From NCBI RefSeq assembly GCF_900108875.1, contig NZ_FNYJ01000001.1:806001-870000 (forward strand): a DNA stretch of 64,000 nt, given 5' to 3'. Shown one piece after another: positions 25,268 through 35,087 of the stretch. Numbering within the stretch: the first letter of the stretch is position 1; each line of letters starts with the position of its first letter. The stretch is from Pseudomonas sp. NFR16. Lineage in GTDB: Bacteria > Pseudomonadota > Gammaproteobacteria > Pseudomonadales > Pseudomonadaceae. The notes under the pieces are model-generated. The model searched no databases, was not told the DNA's origin, and was given only the letters and a program-made list of their open reading frames with translations. Both the position numbers and the translations under genes were made by a program.

Positions 25268-27360
25268 TGGATCGTGTCATCAACCTGCTCAACCAGATCG
25301 CCCTGGCGGCCATGCGCCGCTCGGAAATCGTTGGCGCCTTCGTGGTGATCGCCATCGTCTTCATGATGATCACGCCGCTTCCCACCGGGCTCGTCGACGT
25401 GCTGATCGCCATCAATATCTGTATTTCCTGCCTGCTGATCATGCTGGCGATGCATTTGCCCAGACCGCTGGCGTTCTCGACATTTCCGGCGGTCCTGCTG
25501 CTGACCACCATGTTTCGTCTGGCCCTGTCGATCTCCACCACGCGCCTGATTCTGCTCAATCAGGACGCGGGGCATATCGTCGAAGCGTTCGGCCAGTTCG
25601 TGGTGGGCGGCAATCTTGCAGTGGGGATGGTGATCTTCCTGATCCTCACGGTGGTCAACTTTCTGGTCATCACCAAGGGCTCCGAACGGGTCGCCGAAGT
25701 GGGTGCGCGTTTTACCCTGGACGCCATGCCGGGCAAGCAGATGTCCATCGACAGCGACTTGCGCGCGAACCTGATCAGCGTTCATGAGGCGCGCAAGCGT
25801 CGCGCCGAACTGGGCAAGGAAAGCCAACTGTTTGGCGCCATGGACGGGGCGATGAAGTTCGTCAACGGCGACGCCATCGCCAGCCTGATCATCGTGGCGA
25901 TCAACATGATCGGCGGCATCGCGATCGGTGTGGTCCAGCACAACATGAGCGCCGGCGACGCGTTGCAGGTGTACACGGTACTGACCATCGGCGACGGCCT
26001 GATTGCCCAGATTCCCGCGCTGCTGATTTCGGTCACCTGCGGCATGATCATTACCCGCGTGCCCGATGAGGACCGCGCCGAGGCCAATATCGGTCGGCAG
26101 ATCGCCGAACAGATCACCAGCCAGCCCAAGGCATGGATCATCGCAGCGGTGGCGATGCTCGGTTTCGCAGCACTGCCGGGCATGCCGACGGCCGTGTTCA
26201 TCGTGATCGCGATCATTTGCGGCAGCGGAGGTCTGCTTCAGCTTCAGCGGGCGAAACCCAGGGCCGAGCAGGCTCAGGCAATTGCCGTCGCGCCGGAAAT
26301 GAACGGCCGTGAAGACTTGCGCACATTCTCCCCCAGCCGCCAGTTCGTGTTGCAGTTTCACCCCAGCCAGAACCCAGCGCAGGTCGAAGCGCTGGTCAGC
26401 GAAATTCGCCAGCGGCGTAACCGGCTGGTGGTGCAATACGGCCTCACCCTGCCTTCGTTCATCATTGAGCAGGCTGAGCACCTGCCGCCCGATGAATTCC
26501 GTTTCTCGGTCTACGAAGTGCCGCTGCTCAAGGCGACCTTCACCCAAAGCCATGTCGCCGTGGACGCGCGCATGCTCGATGACTCGCCGCAGGACGCCGT
26601 GTACGGCACCCCTGAACGTCAGGAGGGCCAGTGGCTGTGGATGCCCGCCGATGATCCTCAACTGCAGCAGGGGCAGATCGAGCGTGTCGACGCGATGACC
26701 CTGATCGTCGAGCGCATGGAGCGCGCGTTGCAGGCATGTGGCCCGCAATTCATCGGCCTGCAAGAGACCAAGGCCATCCTCGGCTGGCTGGAGACCGAAC
26801 AACCGGAGCTTGCCCAGGAGATGCAGCGCGTGCTGCCGCTGGCGCGGTTTGCCGCGGTATTGCAGCGCCTGGCGTCAGAATGCGTGCCGCTGCGAGCCAT
26901 CCGCGTGATCGCCGAAACCCTGATCGAACATGGCCAGCACGAGCGTGAGGTTACTGTGCTCGCCGACTACGTGCGCATCGCCCTGAAGTCGCAGATCTAC
27001 CACCAGTACTGCGGTGCCGAAGGCCTGCTTGTCTGGGTCCTGACCCCGGAAAGCGAAGGGATTCTGCGCGACGGACTGCGCCAGACCCAGACCGAAACAT
27101 TCTTCGCGCTGGACAACGAAACCAGTCAGTTACTGGTGCAACAGCTGCACATCGCGTTTCCGGTACGCACGCCGGAACAGGCGGTGTTGCTGGTCGCGCA
27201 AGACCTGCGCAGCCCGTTGCGCACATTGCTGCAGGAAGAGTTCTACCACGTGCCGGTGCTGTCTTTTGCCGAAATCAGCAACGCGGCGCAGGTCAAGGTG
27301 CTGGGCCGTTTCGACCTGGAAGAAGACCTCGAAGCGCTGGACAGCGAGTACGCCGCGTGA
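25267..27360 (+). CDS. hrcV: HrcV, inner-membrane export gate (SctV)
   Basis: 697 residues. About seven or eight membrane helices lie in the first 320 residues, with the FHIPEP-family signature region (LNQDAGHIVEAFGQFVVGGN, MPGKQMSIDSDLRAN). A soluble cytosolic ring domain follows, with DEFRFSVYEVPLLKA, and ends LDSEYAA. It forms the nonameric export gate that receives substrates and chaperones and couples to proton flow. The start codon overlaps the hrpJ stop. Confidence 0.97.
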   Translation: MDRVINLLNQIALAAMRRSEIVGAFVVIAIVFMMITPLPTGLVDVLIAINICISCLLIMLAMHLPRPLAFSTFPAVLLLTTMFRLALSISTTRLILLNQDAGHIVEAFGQFVVGGNLAVGMVIFLILTVVNFLVITKGSERVAEVGARFTLDAMPGKQMSIDSDLRANLISVHEARKRRAELGKESQLFGAMDGAMKFVNGDAIASLIIVAINMIGGIAIGVVQHNMSAGDALQVYTVLTIGDGLIAQIPALLISVTCGMIITRVPDEDRAEANIGRQIAEQITSQPKAWIIAAVAMLGFAALPGMPTAVFIVIAIICGSGGLLQLQRAKPRAEQAQAIAVAPEMNGREDLRTFSPSRQFVLQFHPSQNPAQVEALVSEIRQRRNRLVVQYGLTLPSFIIEQAEHLPPDEFRFSVYEVPLLKATFTQSHVAVDARMLDDSPQDAVYGTPERQEGQWLWMPADDPQLQQGQIERVDAMTLIVERMERALQACGPQFIGLQETKAILGWLETEQPELAQEMQRVLPLARFAAVLQRLASECVPLRAIRVIAETLIEHGQHEREVTVLADYVRIALKSQIYHQYCGAEGLLVWVLTPESEGILRDGLRQTQTETFFALDNETSQLLVQQLHIAFPVRTPEQAVLLVAQDLRSPLRTLLQEEFYHVPVLSFAEISNAAQVKVLGRFDLEEDLEALDSEYAA

Positions 27361-27379
27361 GCCCCCTGGAGAGCGATAC

Positions 27380-28351
27380 ATGTATGAATTAAGGGTTTTG
27401 ACGGGCCTGCATCAGGGTGCAGCACTGCCTTTGGTGGGCGAGCAGTGGGCGATCGGTTCGCATGCCGAACAGGATCTGGCCTTGCACGACCCGGGCGTCG
27501 AGCAGCTGCATTGCCACCTGCAGCGTCAGGGGGAAAACTGGGTGTTGAACGCTGCCGACGGCAGCATTTGCGACGAGGAAGGTCATCGTCACGCGACGAC
27601 CGCACTCGCGCCCAACACGGCTTTCGTGCTCGGTTCGGTGTGGTTGTGCGTATCCCCGGCCGAAGCCTCCTGGCCGTCCTTGCCGGCCGTCATCGCCACA
27701 CCCAACGCCGAGCCCGAAGCCCGTGCCGAAGCGCCGCACATTGCCCCGCCGCTGGAAAAAGTCGAGTCCCGCTCGCGGTTGCTCAATCGCACCACGGGCA
27801 TCGTGATCGGCGTGTTGCTGGGCATCGCCGGCAGCGCCTGGAGCCTGACCCGCAGCGCAGCGCCCGTGACCGAGCAGGTGGCAACCGGTGCACCGGTTCA
27901 CAACATTGCGACCACCGCGAGCAAGGGCCGGGGCAAGGCTGAGCCGGCGCACAAACGCATCCAGCTGACCACTGTCGACGAGACCAGACGCCAGCTCAAC
28001 ACCATGCTCAGCGAGCGATTGCTCAGCGACGTCAACGTGCAGCAGACGCCGGAAGGCCTGGCATTGAGCGGCAACCTCAAGGCCGAGTCGCAGCTGGTCT
28101 ATCAACGCATGCTGCAGCGGTTCAAGGATCGCTACGAATCGCCCGTCGCGCTGATCGATAACGTCACGGCGACCAGCAACGGCCTGCCCTTCACCATCGT
28201 GCAAATCATGTCGGGCCCTCATGCTCACCTGGTGACTGCTGACGGCCACCGCTTGTACGTGGGCGATGAACTGGCCGGATTGCGCCTGACCCGCATCGAC
28301 GACAACCGAATTCAATTCGACGGCGAACGCCATTACGAGGTGAACTGGTGA
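27380..28351 (+). CDS. hrpQ: HrpQ, inner-membrane ring component (SctD)
   Basis: 323 residues from ATG 27380 (MYELRVLTGL). The N-terminus is an FHA-like domain (GEQWAIGSHAEQDLALHDPGV), followed by one membrane helix near residue 140 (GIVIGVLLGIAGSAWSL) and a periplasmic part. This matches the YscD/SctD architecture that forms the outer inner-membrane ring. The stop overlaps the hrcN GTG start. Confidence 0.92.
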   Translation: MYELRVLTGLHQGAALPLVGEQWAIGSHAEQDLALHDPGVEQLHCHLQRQGENWVLNAADGSICDEEGHRHATTALAPNTAFVLGSVWLCVSPAEASWPSLPAVIATPNAEPEARAEAPHIAPPLEKVESRSRLLNRTTGIVIGVLLGIAGSAWSLTRSAAPVTEQVATGAPVHNIATTASKGRGKAEPAHKRIQLTTVDETRRQLNTMLSERLLSDVNVQQTPEGLALSGNLKAESQLVYQRMLQRFKDRYESPVALIDNVTATSNGLPFTIVQIMSGPHAHLVTADGHRLYVGDELAGLRLTRIDDNRIQFDGERHYEVNW

Positions 28352-29697
28352 ACGCCGCCCTCGCCCAGTGGAAAACCCTGCACAGTCACCGGCTGAGCCA
28401 GTTTTCGGCAGTGCGGGTCAGCGGCCGGGTCAGCGCCGTGAGCGGGATCCTGCTCGAGTGCCAGATCCCGGCGGCCAAGGTCGGCGACCTGTGTGAAGTC
28501 AGCAAATCCGACGGCAGCACGATGCTGGCTGAAATCGTCGGTTTCACCCGCGACTGCACCCTGCTCAGCGCCTTGGGCACGCCGGACGGCATTCAGGTCG
28601 GTGCACATATCCGGCCGCTGGGCATGGCCCATCGCATCGGTGTTGACGACAGCTTGCTGGGCAGCGTGCTCGACGGCTTCGGCCGGCCGTTGCTGGGCGA
28701 TTCCCAAGGCGCGTTCGCCGGCCCGGGCGATCGTCGCGTCATCCTGCCGGTGATCGCCGATGCATTGCCTCCGACCCAGCGCCCGCGCATCACCCGCGCG
28801 CTGCCCACCGGCGTGCGCGCAATCGACAGCGCGATCCTGCTCGGCGAGGGCCAGCGCGTCGGTCTGTTCGCCGGGGCCGGTTGCGGCAAGACCACGCTGA
28901 TGGCCGAACTGGCGCGCAACATGGATTGCGATGTGATCGTGTTCGGCCTGATCGGGGAACGGGGACGTGAACTGCGCGAGTTTCTCGATCACGAGCTGGA
29001 CGCGACCCTGCGCGCACGCTCGGTGCTGGTCTGCGCCACCTCGGACCGTTCCAGCATGGAGCGCGCCCGCGCCGCGTTCACGGCCACGGCCATCGCCGAG
29101 GCCTATCGCGAACGTGGCATGAAAGTGCTGTTGCTGCTCGATTCACTGACCCGGTTTGCCCGCGCCCAGCGTGAAATTGGCATCGCCGCTGGCGAGCCGC
29201 TGGGTCGCGGCGGCCTGCCGCCTTCGGTGTACACGCTGCTGCCGCGTCTGGTGGAGCGCGCGGGCATGAGCGAAACCGGTTCGATCACCGCGCTGTACAC
29301 CGTGCTCATCGAACAGGACTCGATGAACGATCCGGTCGCCGACGAGGTGCGTTCGCTGCTCGACGGTCACATTGTGCTGTCGCGCAAACTGGCCGAACGC
29401 GGGCATTACCCGGCCATCGACGTGCAGGCGAGCATCAGCCGGATTCTCAGCAACGTCACCGGGCGTGAGCATCAGCAGGCCAACAACCGTCTGCGCCGCC
29501 TGATGGCCGCTTATCGACAGGTCGAAATGCTGCTGCGTCTGGGTGAATACCAGCCCGGTGGCGATCCGGTCACCGATTGTGCCGTGCAGTTGAACGAGCC
29601 GATCAACGCCTTTCTGCGTCAGGACCTGCGCGAGCCGGTGCCGTTGCAGGAAACCCTGGACGCCCTGATGCACCTCACCGCGCAACTGCCGGAGTGA
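28348..29697 (+). CDS. hrcN: HrcN, type III secretion ATPase (SctN)
   Basis: 449 residues from a GTG at 28348. Walker A GAGCGKTT at residues 176-183, GERGREL, a Walker B LLLLDSLTRFARA region and the GLPPSVYTLLPRLVERAG segment are typical of flagellar/type III ATPases. It forms a hexamer that unfolds substrates and strips chaperones. The GTG overlaps the hrpQ stop, so translation is coupled. Confidence 0.97.
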   Translation: MNAALAQWKTLHSHRLSQFSAVRVSGRVSAVSGILLECQIPAAKVGDLCEVSKSDGSTMLAEIVGFTRDCTLLSALGTPDGIQVGAHIRPLGMAHRIGVDDSLLGSVLDGFGRPLLGDSQGAFAGPGDRRVILPVIADALPPTQRPRITRALPTGVRAIDSAILLGEGQRVGLFAGAGCGKTTLMAELARNMDCDVIVFGLIGERGRELREFLDHELDATLRARSVLVCATSDRSSMERARAAFTATAIAEAYRERGMKVLLLLDSLTRFARAQREIGIAAGEPLGRGGLPPSVYTLLPRLVERAGMSETGSITALYTVLIEQDSMNDPVADEVRSLLDGHIVLSRKLAERGHYPAIDVQASISRILSNVTGREHQQANNRLRRLMAAYRQVEMLLRLGEYQPGGDPVTDCAVQLNEPINAFLRQDLREPVPLQETLDALMHLTAQLPE

Positions 29698-29701
29698 CGC
29701 C

Positions 29702-30148
29702 ATGGAAGAAGAACTTGAAGCCGACCCGCAGCGACTGGCGATGGAGCACGTCATCGGCATCCTCACGCCCTTGCGTCAGCACCGTCAGGCCAGCGCCGAG
29801 CGGGCACAACGCACCGCGCAGAAAGCGCTGGAAGACATGCACGAGCACTTGCAGCAGACGCGCAACGCCTACGCCCAGGAGCGTGACAATCAGCGCGAAC
29901 GGCGTCAGGTGCTGAGCGACGCGCACTTGAACAAAGCCATGGCCCTGAATGACCTCGACCGCTGGCACGAACAGGAGAACCGCATGCTCGATCGTCTGGC
30001 CTATATCCGCCAGGACGTGCAGCAGCAACGTCTGGGCATCGACGAACAGCAGCAACGCCTGGCTCAGGCCAGAGATGCCGCCAAGGCGTCACAGCGCGCC
30101 GTGGAAAAACTGGCCTGTCTGGCTGAAGCCATCAACGAACAAGGTTGA
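29702..30148 (+). CDS. hrpO: HrpO, ATPase stalk protein (SctO)
   Basis: 148 residues, almost entirely long coiled coil rich in Arg, Gln, Glu and Lys (for example RQHRQASAERAQRTAQKALEDM). This is the size and composition of SctO/YscO/FliJ stalk proteins that link the HrcN hexamer to HrcV. It starts 4 bases after the hrcN stop. Confidence 0.88.
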   Translation: MEEELEADPQRLAMEHVIGILTPLRQHRQASAERAQRTAQKALEDMHEHLQQTRNAYAQERDNQRERRQVLSDAHLNKAMALNDLDRWHEQENRMLDRLAYIRQDVQQQRLGIDEQQQRLAQARDAAKASQRAVEKLACLAEAINEQG

Positions 30149-30154
30149 GTCGCG

Positions 30155-30721
30155 ATGAATACGCCGATCAAACACCCGCCCCGCCCCCAGCCTCAGATGC
30201 AGTCGCGCCCCGCGCAGCCGCAGTCCTTCTCGACCGGGTCGCCTGCGCAGTCTGACAATCGCGGACTGTCTGGCGCAGGGCGACGCAGCGATGCCGAACG
30301 CCTGCGCGCGCTGGGCAACGCGCCGCTGGCGGATGAACCGCTGAGCGCCGACGGCCTGTTCTTTTCCCAATTGCTGGTGACGCCGGTCAGCGAAGAACCC
30401 CAGCAATCCGGCTATTCCGGCAGCGGATTGAGCATGCTCGCCCCCAACCAAGGCGTGCCGACGCAACTGATCGATGAACTCGCCGAGCGCTTGCCGTCGC
30501 AACCCGATGGTCCGTTCAGGGTGACGCTGCTGATGCCCACTCTGGGCAAGGTCCAGGTCAACGCCAGCAAGCGTGATAACCAGTGGACCGTCGAGCTGGG
30601 CTTCGCCCGACGCAGTGCACTCAAGCGCGTGCAACCGCATCAACGGGCCTGCGAGGACGCGTTGGCAAGGGCGCTCGGGCATGACGTCGAGCTGTCGTTG
30701 CATGAGGAGCTGCAGGCATGA
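30155..30721 (+). CDS. hrpP: HrpP, needle/pilus length and substrate-switch protein (SctP)
   Basis: 188 residues. A Pro/Gln/Arg-rich disordered N-terminus precedes a compact C-terminal domain (LPSQPDGPFRVTLLMPTLGKVQVNA) resembling type III substrate-specificity switch (T3S4) domains. In P. syringae HrpP is secreted and controls the pilus-to-effector switch. It overlaps the hrcQa start by 4 bases (ATGA). Confidence 0.87.
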   Translation: MNTPIKHPPRPQPQMQSRPAQPQSFSTGSPAQSDNRGLSGAGRRSDAERLRALGNAPLADEPLSADGLFFSQLLVTPVSEEPQQSGYSGSGLSMLAPNQGVPTQLIDELAERLPSQPDGPFRVTLLMPTLGKVQVNASKRDNQWTVELGFARRSALKRVQPHQRACEDALARALGHDVELSLHEELQA

Positions 30722-31455
30722 CCGCCCTGCGTTTGCGAAAAGTCGACGACCTCGTCGCACGGGTATCGCAGCAACTCGGCGCCGGCGCCAGCCTGATGTT
30801 CAGCGCCAGAGGCCTGCAAGGCCAACTTACGTTGACGGCCCTGCCGCCCCACGCCAGCGCCCATCGAACCTTGACCGGCTTCGACAGCGCCGTTGGCCGG
30901 CTGCGCCTGAGCGACGCCGAGGCCATGCTCAGCCTGATGGGCGAACTGCCCGTCACCCTGAGCGGCGAACATCAGGGCTGGTACTGGGATTTTCTCAATC
31001 AGCGGCTGAGTCCGGCCCTCGCGGAACTGTTTTGCCCCTTGCAACCACTCAGCGATAACACTGTGCTGCCTGTGGGCGACGCGCCGGAGAAAACGGTCAC
31101 GTGCCGGCTGCAACTGACGCTGGGCGAGCAGACCCTCGATGGCCTGCTCTGCGCCGACGCCGCTGTGATCCAGCGTCTGCTCGACGGTCGAGGCTGGCAC
31201 CGGCATCGCCAGGCGCTTGCCGATGACTGGCCGATCGTTCAGCCACTGGAACTGGGTCAGTTGTCACTGACCCTGGAACAGTTGGCCTCGCTGCAACCGG
31301 GCGACGTGCTGCTGCCGCTTCGCAGCCATTTCGACAGCGAGGGCCATGGCCGGCTGGAATTGGCCGGTCGGCAATGGGCAGTCCAGACAGACAGTCACGA
31401 ACATCAGCTGTACGTACGGCTCAGCCACGAGGAAACCCTGGGACATGGCCAATGA
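30718..31455 (+). CDS. hrcQa: HrcQa, C-ring/sorting platform protein (SctQ N-terminal part)
   Basis: 245 residues matching the N-terminal and middle region of SctQ/YscQ. P. syringae splits this protein into HrcQa and HrcQb, and the same split is present here. LSLTLEQLASLQPGDVLLP near the C-terminus is the first SPOA-like domain. It overlaps hrcQb by 11 bases. Confidence 0.92.
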   Translation: MTALRLRKVDDLVARVSQQLGAGASLMFSARGLQGQLTLTALPPHASAHRTLTGFDSAVGRLRLSDAEAMLSLMGELPVTLSGEHQGWYWDFLNQRLSPALAELFCPLQPLSDNTVLPVGDAPEKTVTCRLQLTLGEQTLDGLLCADAAVIQRLLDGRGWHRHRQALADDWPIVQPLELGQLSLTLEQLASLQPGDVLLPLRSHFDSEGHGRLELAGRQWAVQTDSHEHQLYVRLSHEETLGHGQ

Positions 31456-31885
31456 AGCGTTGTATGAGGACGACATCGACAGCCTGACGGATGACGACCA
31501 TGAGGCCGTGCCGGAAAGCTACCAGGACGCCTACGGCGAGGACCAAACGCACGATGAGATGAACGCCGCACCCGCCGAATCTGAATGGCAGGAAGCACCG
31601 CAGGACGCTTACGACACCCAGGCGGCCGGGGCAACCGAGGCCCATGCTCAGCCGCTCGATCCGCTGGATCAGTTGCCGATGGCGCTGACCCTGCGCTGCG
31701 GCAGCCTGAACCTGACCCTGGGTGAGCTGCGGCGCATGGCCGCCGGGACGACACTGCCGGTCAACGGCATCACTCCGGGATTTGCCACCTTGTGCCATGG
31801 CGAGCGGGTCGTCGCCGAAGGCGAACTGGTGGACATCGACGGGCGCCTGGGCCTGCAAATCACCCGGATGGCGTCCCCCGTATGA
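31445..31885 (+). CDS. hrcQb: HrcQb, C-ring/sorting platform protein (SctQ C-terminal part)
   Basis: 146 residues from ATG 31445 ([10 protein letters not shown]). A very acidic N-terminal half (DD/EE-rich, about 70 residues) precedes a SPOA domain ([32 protein letters not shown]). HrcQb forms a tetramer that holds the HrcQa ring. It overlaps both hrcQa and hrcR. Confidence 0.93.
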   Translation: MANEALYEDDIDSLTDDDHEAVPESYQDAYGEDQTHDEMNAAPAESEWQEAPQDAYDTQAAGATEAHAQPLDPLDQLPMALTLRCGSLNLTLGELRRMAAGTTLPVNGITPGFATLCHGERVVAEGELVDIDGRLGLQITRMASPV

Positions 31886-32535
31886 TCATGGACGGGATGA
31901 ACCCGGTCATGCTGGCGCTGTTTCTGGGCGCCTTGTCATTGATTCCGTTTCTGCTGATTGTCTGCACGGCATTTCTGAAGATCGCCATGACGCTGCTCAT
32001 CACGCGCAACGCCATCGGCGTGCAGCAAGTGCCGCCGAACATGGCCATGTACGGCATTGCGCTGGCCGCGACCCTGTTCGTCATGGCGCCGGTCGCCCAC
32101 GAAATCCAGCAACGGGTACACGAGCACCCGATCGAACTGGGCAGCACCGAGAAACTGCAGGCCAGCGCCAGCACGGTCATCGAGCCGTTGCAGCGCTTCA
32201 TGACCCGCAACACCGCCCCCGACGTGATCGCTCACCTGCTGGACAACACTCAGCGCATGTGGCCCAAAGACATGGCCGATCAGGCCAGCAAGAGCGATCT
32301 GCTGCTGGCAGTGCCGGCATTCGTGCTGTCGGAGTTGCAGGCGGGCTTTCAGATCGGCTTTCTGATTTACATCCCCTTCATCGTCATCGACCTGATCGTT
32401 TCCAACCTGCTGCTCGCGCTGGGCATGCAGATGGTCTCGCCGATGACCATTTCGCTGCCGCTCAAGCTGCTGTTGTTCGTGCTGGTGCAAGGCTGGACGC
32501 GCCTGCTCGACAGCCTGTTCTATTCCTACATGTGA
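31882..32535 (+). CDS. hrcR: HrcR, export apparatus membrane protein (SctR)
   Basis: 217 residues from ATG 31882 ([11 protein letters not shown]), overlapping the hrcQb stop. Four membrane helices and family motifs ([43 protein letters not shown]) are clear. It builds the helical core of the secretion channel with HrcS and HrcT. Confidence 0.97.
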   Translation: MIMDGMNPVMLALFLGALSLIPFLLIVCTAFLKIAMTLLITRNAIGVQQVPPNMAMYGIALAATLFVMAPVAHEIQQRVHEHPIELGSTEKLQASASTVIEPLQRFMTRNTAPDVIAHLLDNTQRMWPKDMADQASKSDLLLAVPAFVLSELQAGFQIGFLIYIPFIVIDLIVSNLLLALGMQMVSPMTISLPLKLLLFVLVQGWTRLLDSLFYSYM

Positions 32536-32542
32536 GACAGCC

Positions 32543-32809
32543 ATGGAAGCGTTGGCGTTGTTCAAGCAGGGCATGTTCCTGGTGGTGATTCTCACCGCGC
32601 CGCCGCTGGGGGTCGCCGTCTTGGTAGGGGTGATCACCTCGTTGCTGCAGGCGCTGATGCAGATCCAGGACCAGACCCTGCCCTTCGGCATCAAACTGGC
32701 GGCAGTGGGCCTGACCCTGGCGATGACCGGCCGCTGGATTGGCGTGGAGCTGATCCAGTTCATCAACATGGCCTTCGACCTGATTGCCCGTTCCGGGGGC
32801 GCGCACTAG
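32543..32809 (+). CDS. hrcS: HrcS, export apparatus membrane protein (SctS)
   Basis: 88 residues with two membrane helices. LTAPPLGVAVLVGVITSLLQALMQIQDQTLPFGIK carries the FliQ/SctS signature. It lies directly between hrcR and hrcT, with the hrcT ATG next to its stop. Confidence 0.96.
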   Translation: MEALALFKQGMFLVVILTAPPLGVAVLVGVITSLLQALMQIQDQTLPFGIKLAAVGLTLAMTGRWIGVELIQFINMAFDLIARSGGAH

Positions 32810-33604
32810 ATGCCGCTCGACGCGCAGGGGCTGTTCGAACTGATGCTGGGCATGGGCCTGGCCGCCGCGCGGCTGTTGCCGTGCATGATTCTGGTACCGG
32901 CCTTCTGCTTCAAATACCTGAAAGGCCCGCTGCGGTATGCCGTGGTGCTGGTGGTGTCGATGGTGCCGGCGCCGACTATCAGCCGCGCACTCTCTTCACT
33001 CAATGATGACTGGTTCTCCATCGGCGCGCTGTTGCTCAAGGAGGCGGTGCTGGGCACCCTCCTCGGCCTGCTGCTGTATGCGCCGTTCTGGATGTTCGCC
33101 TCGGTCGGCGCGTTGCTCGACAGCCAGCGCGGCGCGTTGAGCGGCGGGCAGATCAATCCGGCGCTCGGGCCTGATGCGACCCCCATGGGCGAGCTGTTCC
33201 AGGAAACCCTGGTCATGCTGGTGATTCTCACGGGCGGGTTGTCGTTGATCACCCAGGTGATCTGGGACAGCTATCAGGTCTGGCCGCCCACCGCCTGGTT
33301 GCCGGGCATGACCGTCGATGGCCTGAACCTGTTCCTCGAACAATTGAACCAGACCTTGCAGCATATGATGCTGTACGCCGCGCCCTTCATCGGGCTGTTG
33401 CTGCTGATCGAGGCGGCGCTGGCGATCATCGGCCTGTACGCCCAGCAGTTGAACGTCTCGATTCTGGCGATGCCGGCCAAGAGCATGGCCGGCATCGCAT
33501 TTCTGCTGATTTACCTGCCGACGCTGCTGGAACTGGGCAATGGACAGATTCTGCAACTGGCGGACCTCAAACACCTGTTGAGTGATCTGGTGCATCTGCC
33601 GTGA
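32810..33604 (+). CDS. hrcT: HrcT, export apparatus membrane protein (SctT)
   Basis: 264 residues and about six membrane helices with FliR/SctT features (LYAPFWMFASVGALLDSQRG, LNVSILAMPAKSMAGIAFLLIYLP). The gene overlaps hrcU by 4 bases. Confidence 0.96.
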   Translation: MPLDAQGLFELMLGMGLAAARLLPCMILVPAFCFKYLKGPLRYAVVLVVSMVPAPTISRALSSLNDDWFSIGALLLKEAVLGTLLGLLLYAPFWMFASVGALLDSQRGALSGGQINPALGPDATPMGELFQETLVMLVILTGGLSLITQVIWDSYQVWPPTAWLPGMTVDGLNLFLEQLNQTLQHMMLYAAPFIGLLLLIEAALAIIGLYAQQLNVSILAMPAKSMAGIAFLLIYLPTLLELGNGQILQLADLKHLLSDLVHLP

Positions 33605-34677
33605 GCGAAAAAACAGAAAAGGCCACGCCCAAGCAGCTACGTGATGCGCGAGAAAAAGGCCAAGTCGGGCAGAGTCAGGATCTGGCGAAGCTGCTGGTGC
33701 TGCTGGTGGTCAGCGAGATCACGCTGAGTCTGGCCGATGAAAGCGTTGCGCGGCTGCATCACTTGATGTCGCTGTCGTTCCAGGGCATCGGCAAGCCGTT
33801 CATGCACAGCGTCGAGCAAGTCGCCAGCGAAGGCATGAGTGTGTTGATCGGCTTCATCTTGAGCAGCGTGGGCATGGCGATGCTGATGCGCATGGTCGGA
33901 AGCTGGATTCAGATCGGCTTTCTGTTCGCGCCGAAAGCCCTGAAAATCGACATCAACAAGCTAAACCCTTTCGCCCATGCCAAGCAGATGTTCTCAGCAC
34001 AGAGCTTGACCACGTTGTTGCTGAGTGTCCTCAAAGCCGTGGCGATCGCCGCGACCCTGTATTCGGTGGTGAAACCTTCACTCGGCGCGCTGATTCTGCT
34101 GGCCAATACCGACCTGACCACCTATTGGCATGCGTTGCTGGAAGTGTTCCGGCACATCCTGCGTGCGACGCTGGGATTGCTGGCGGTGATCGGAGCCGTC
34201 GACTTTGCGCTGCAGAAATACTTCCACGCGAAGAAACTGCGCATGAGCCACGAGGACATCAAGAAAGAATACAAGCAGTCCGAGGGCGACCCGCACATCA
34301 AAGGCCATCGTCGCCAGCTCGCCCATGAATTGCTCAACCAGGAGCCAACCGCGCCGGCCAAACCGGTGGAGGACGCCGACATGCTGGTGGTCAACCCGAC
34401 TCACTATGCCGTGGCGTTGTATTACCGGCCGGGGCAGACGCCGCTGCCGTTGATTCACTGCAAGGGCGAGGATGACGACGCCCTGGCGTTGATCGCCCGA
34501 GCCAAGAAGGCCGGGATCCCGGTGGTACAGAGCATCTGGCTGGCGCGCACGCTGTACAAGGTCAAAGCCGGCAAATACATCCCCCGCCCTACACTCCTCG
34601 CAGTGGCGCACATCTACCAGGTCGTGCGCCAACTGGAGGAAGTCACCGATGAAGTGATCCGGATCGAAGACGCGTAA
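33601..34677 (+). CDS. hrcU: HrcU, autocleaving export switch protein (SctU)
   Basis: 358 residues from a GTG start. Four membrane helices are followed by a cytosolic domain with the NPTH motif at residues 265-268 (LVVNPTHYAVAL). Cleavage between Asn and Pro changes substrate class during assembly. MSEKTEKATPKQLRDAREKG at the N-terminus is the usual FlhB/SctU signature. It is the last gene of the operon; REP-like repeats and a hairpin follow. Confidence 0.97.
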   Translation: MSEKTEKATPKQLRDAREKGQVGQSQDLAKLLVLLVVSEITLSLADESVARLHHLMSLSFQGIGKPFMHSVEQVASEGMSVLIGFILSSVGMAMLMRMVGSWIQIGFLFAPKALKIDINKLNPFAHAKQMFSAQSLTTLLLSVLKAVAIAATLYSVVKPSLGALILLANTDLTTYWHALLEVFRHILRATLGLLAVIGAVDFALQKYFHAKKLRMSHEDIKKEYKQSEGDPHIKGHRRQLAHELLNQEPTAPAKPVEDADMLVVNPTHYAVALYYRPGQTPLPLIHCKGEDDDALALIARAKKAGIPVVQSIWLARTLYKVKAGKYIPRPTLLAVAHIYQVVRQLEEVTDEVIRIEDA

Positions 34678-34827
34678 AGCGCGCTGCGTTCAGCCCCGTC
34701 TGTAGCATGACCTGACCGTTGATGGACATCATTCGACGTGCTCGCGTTGAAGCCCGCATTCGCAGGTGCGCAGGTGCATGTCGAGCTTTGTTCGTGAGTG
34801 GGTCATCGAGTCCGTGGTCGGTTGTGA

Positions 34828-34982
34828 GAACGTGTTCGCGGGCAAGCGCGCTCCTACAGGTTCGTGGTCGCAGGGTTTTGCGCGGCGTGCCATTACGCGG
34901 AATAAGGGTGTGCTGCGGACGCTTTCGCCGGCAAGCGCGCTCCTGCAGGTCCGTGGTGGCAGGCTTTGCCCGGCGTGCCATT
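34828..34982. repeat. Two direct REP-like copies between convergent hrcU and hrpV operons
   Basis: A unit of about 66 bases running from GAACGTGTTCGCGGGCAAGC to GCGGCGTGCCATT (34828-34894) is followed by a second, imperfect copy (34917-34982; GGACGCTTTCGCCGGCAAGC to CCGGCGTGCCATT). Both contain the GGCAAGCGCGCTCCT core common in Pseudomonas extragenic repeats. They occupy a 410-base non-coding stretch (34678-35087) at the ends of two converging type III operons. Confidence 0.8.
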
Positions 34983-35022
34983 GAGTGTTTGCGGTGCAGG
35001 TGTCTGGTCGAGGGCGGATGGT

Positions 35023-35050
35023 CGTGGGCCTCAGGTGGCTGAGGCCCACG
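35023..35050. terminator. Hairpin after hrpV
   Basis: CGTGGGCCTCAG, a 4-base GTGG loop and CTGAGGCCCACG form a perfect 12-base stem 38 bases beyond the hrpV stop. No T-run is visible, so it may be a bidirectional terminator or an mRNA-stabilising end between the two operons. Confidence 0.7.
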
Positions 35051-35087
35051 GGGTTATGCGATGTTTACGAACAGCAGCGTCGGCAGT

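Noticed and set aside
25105..26802. 565-residue frame antisense to hrcV
   Set aside because: Mirror of high-GC coding sequence; hrcV is unmistakable on the other strand.
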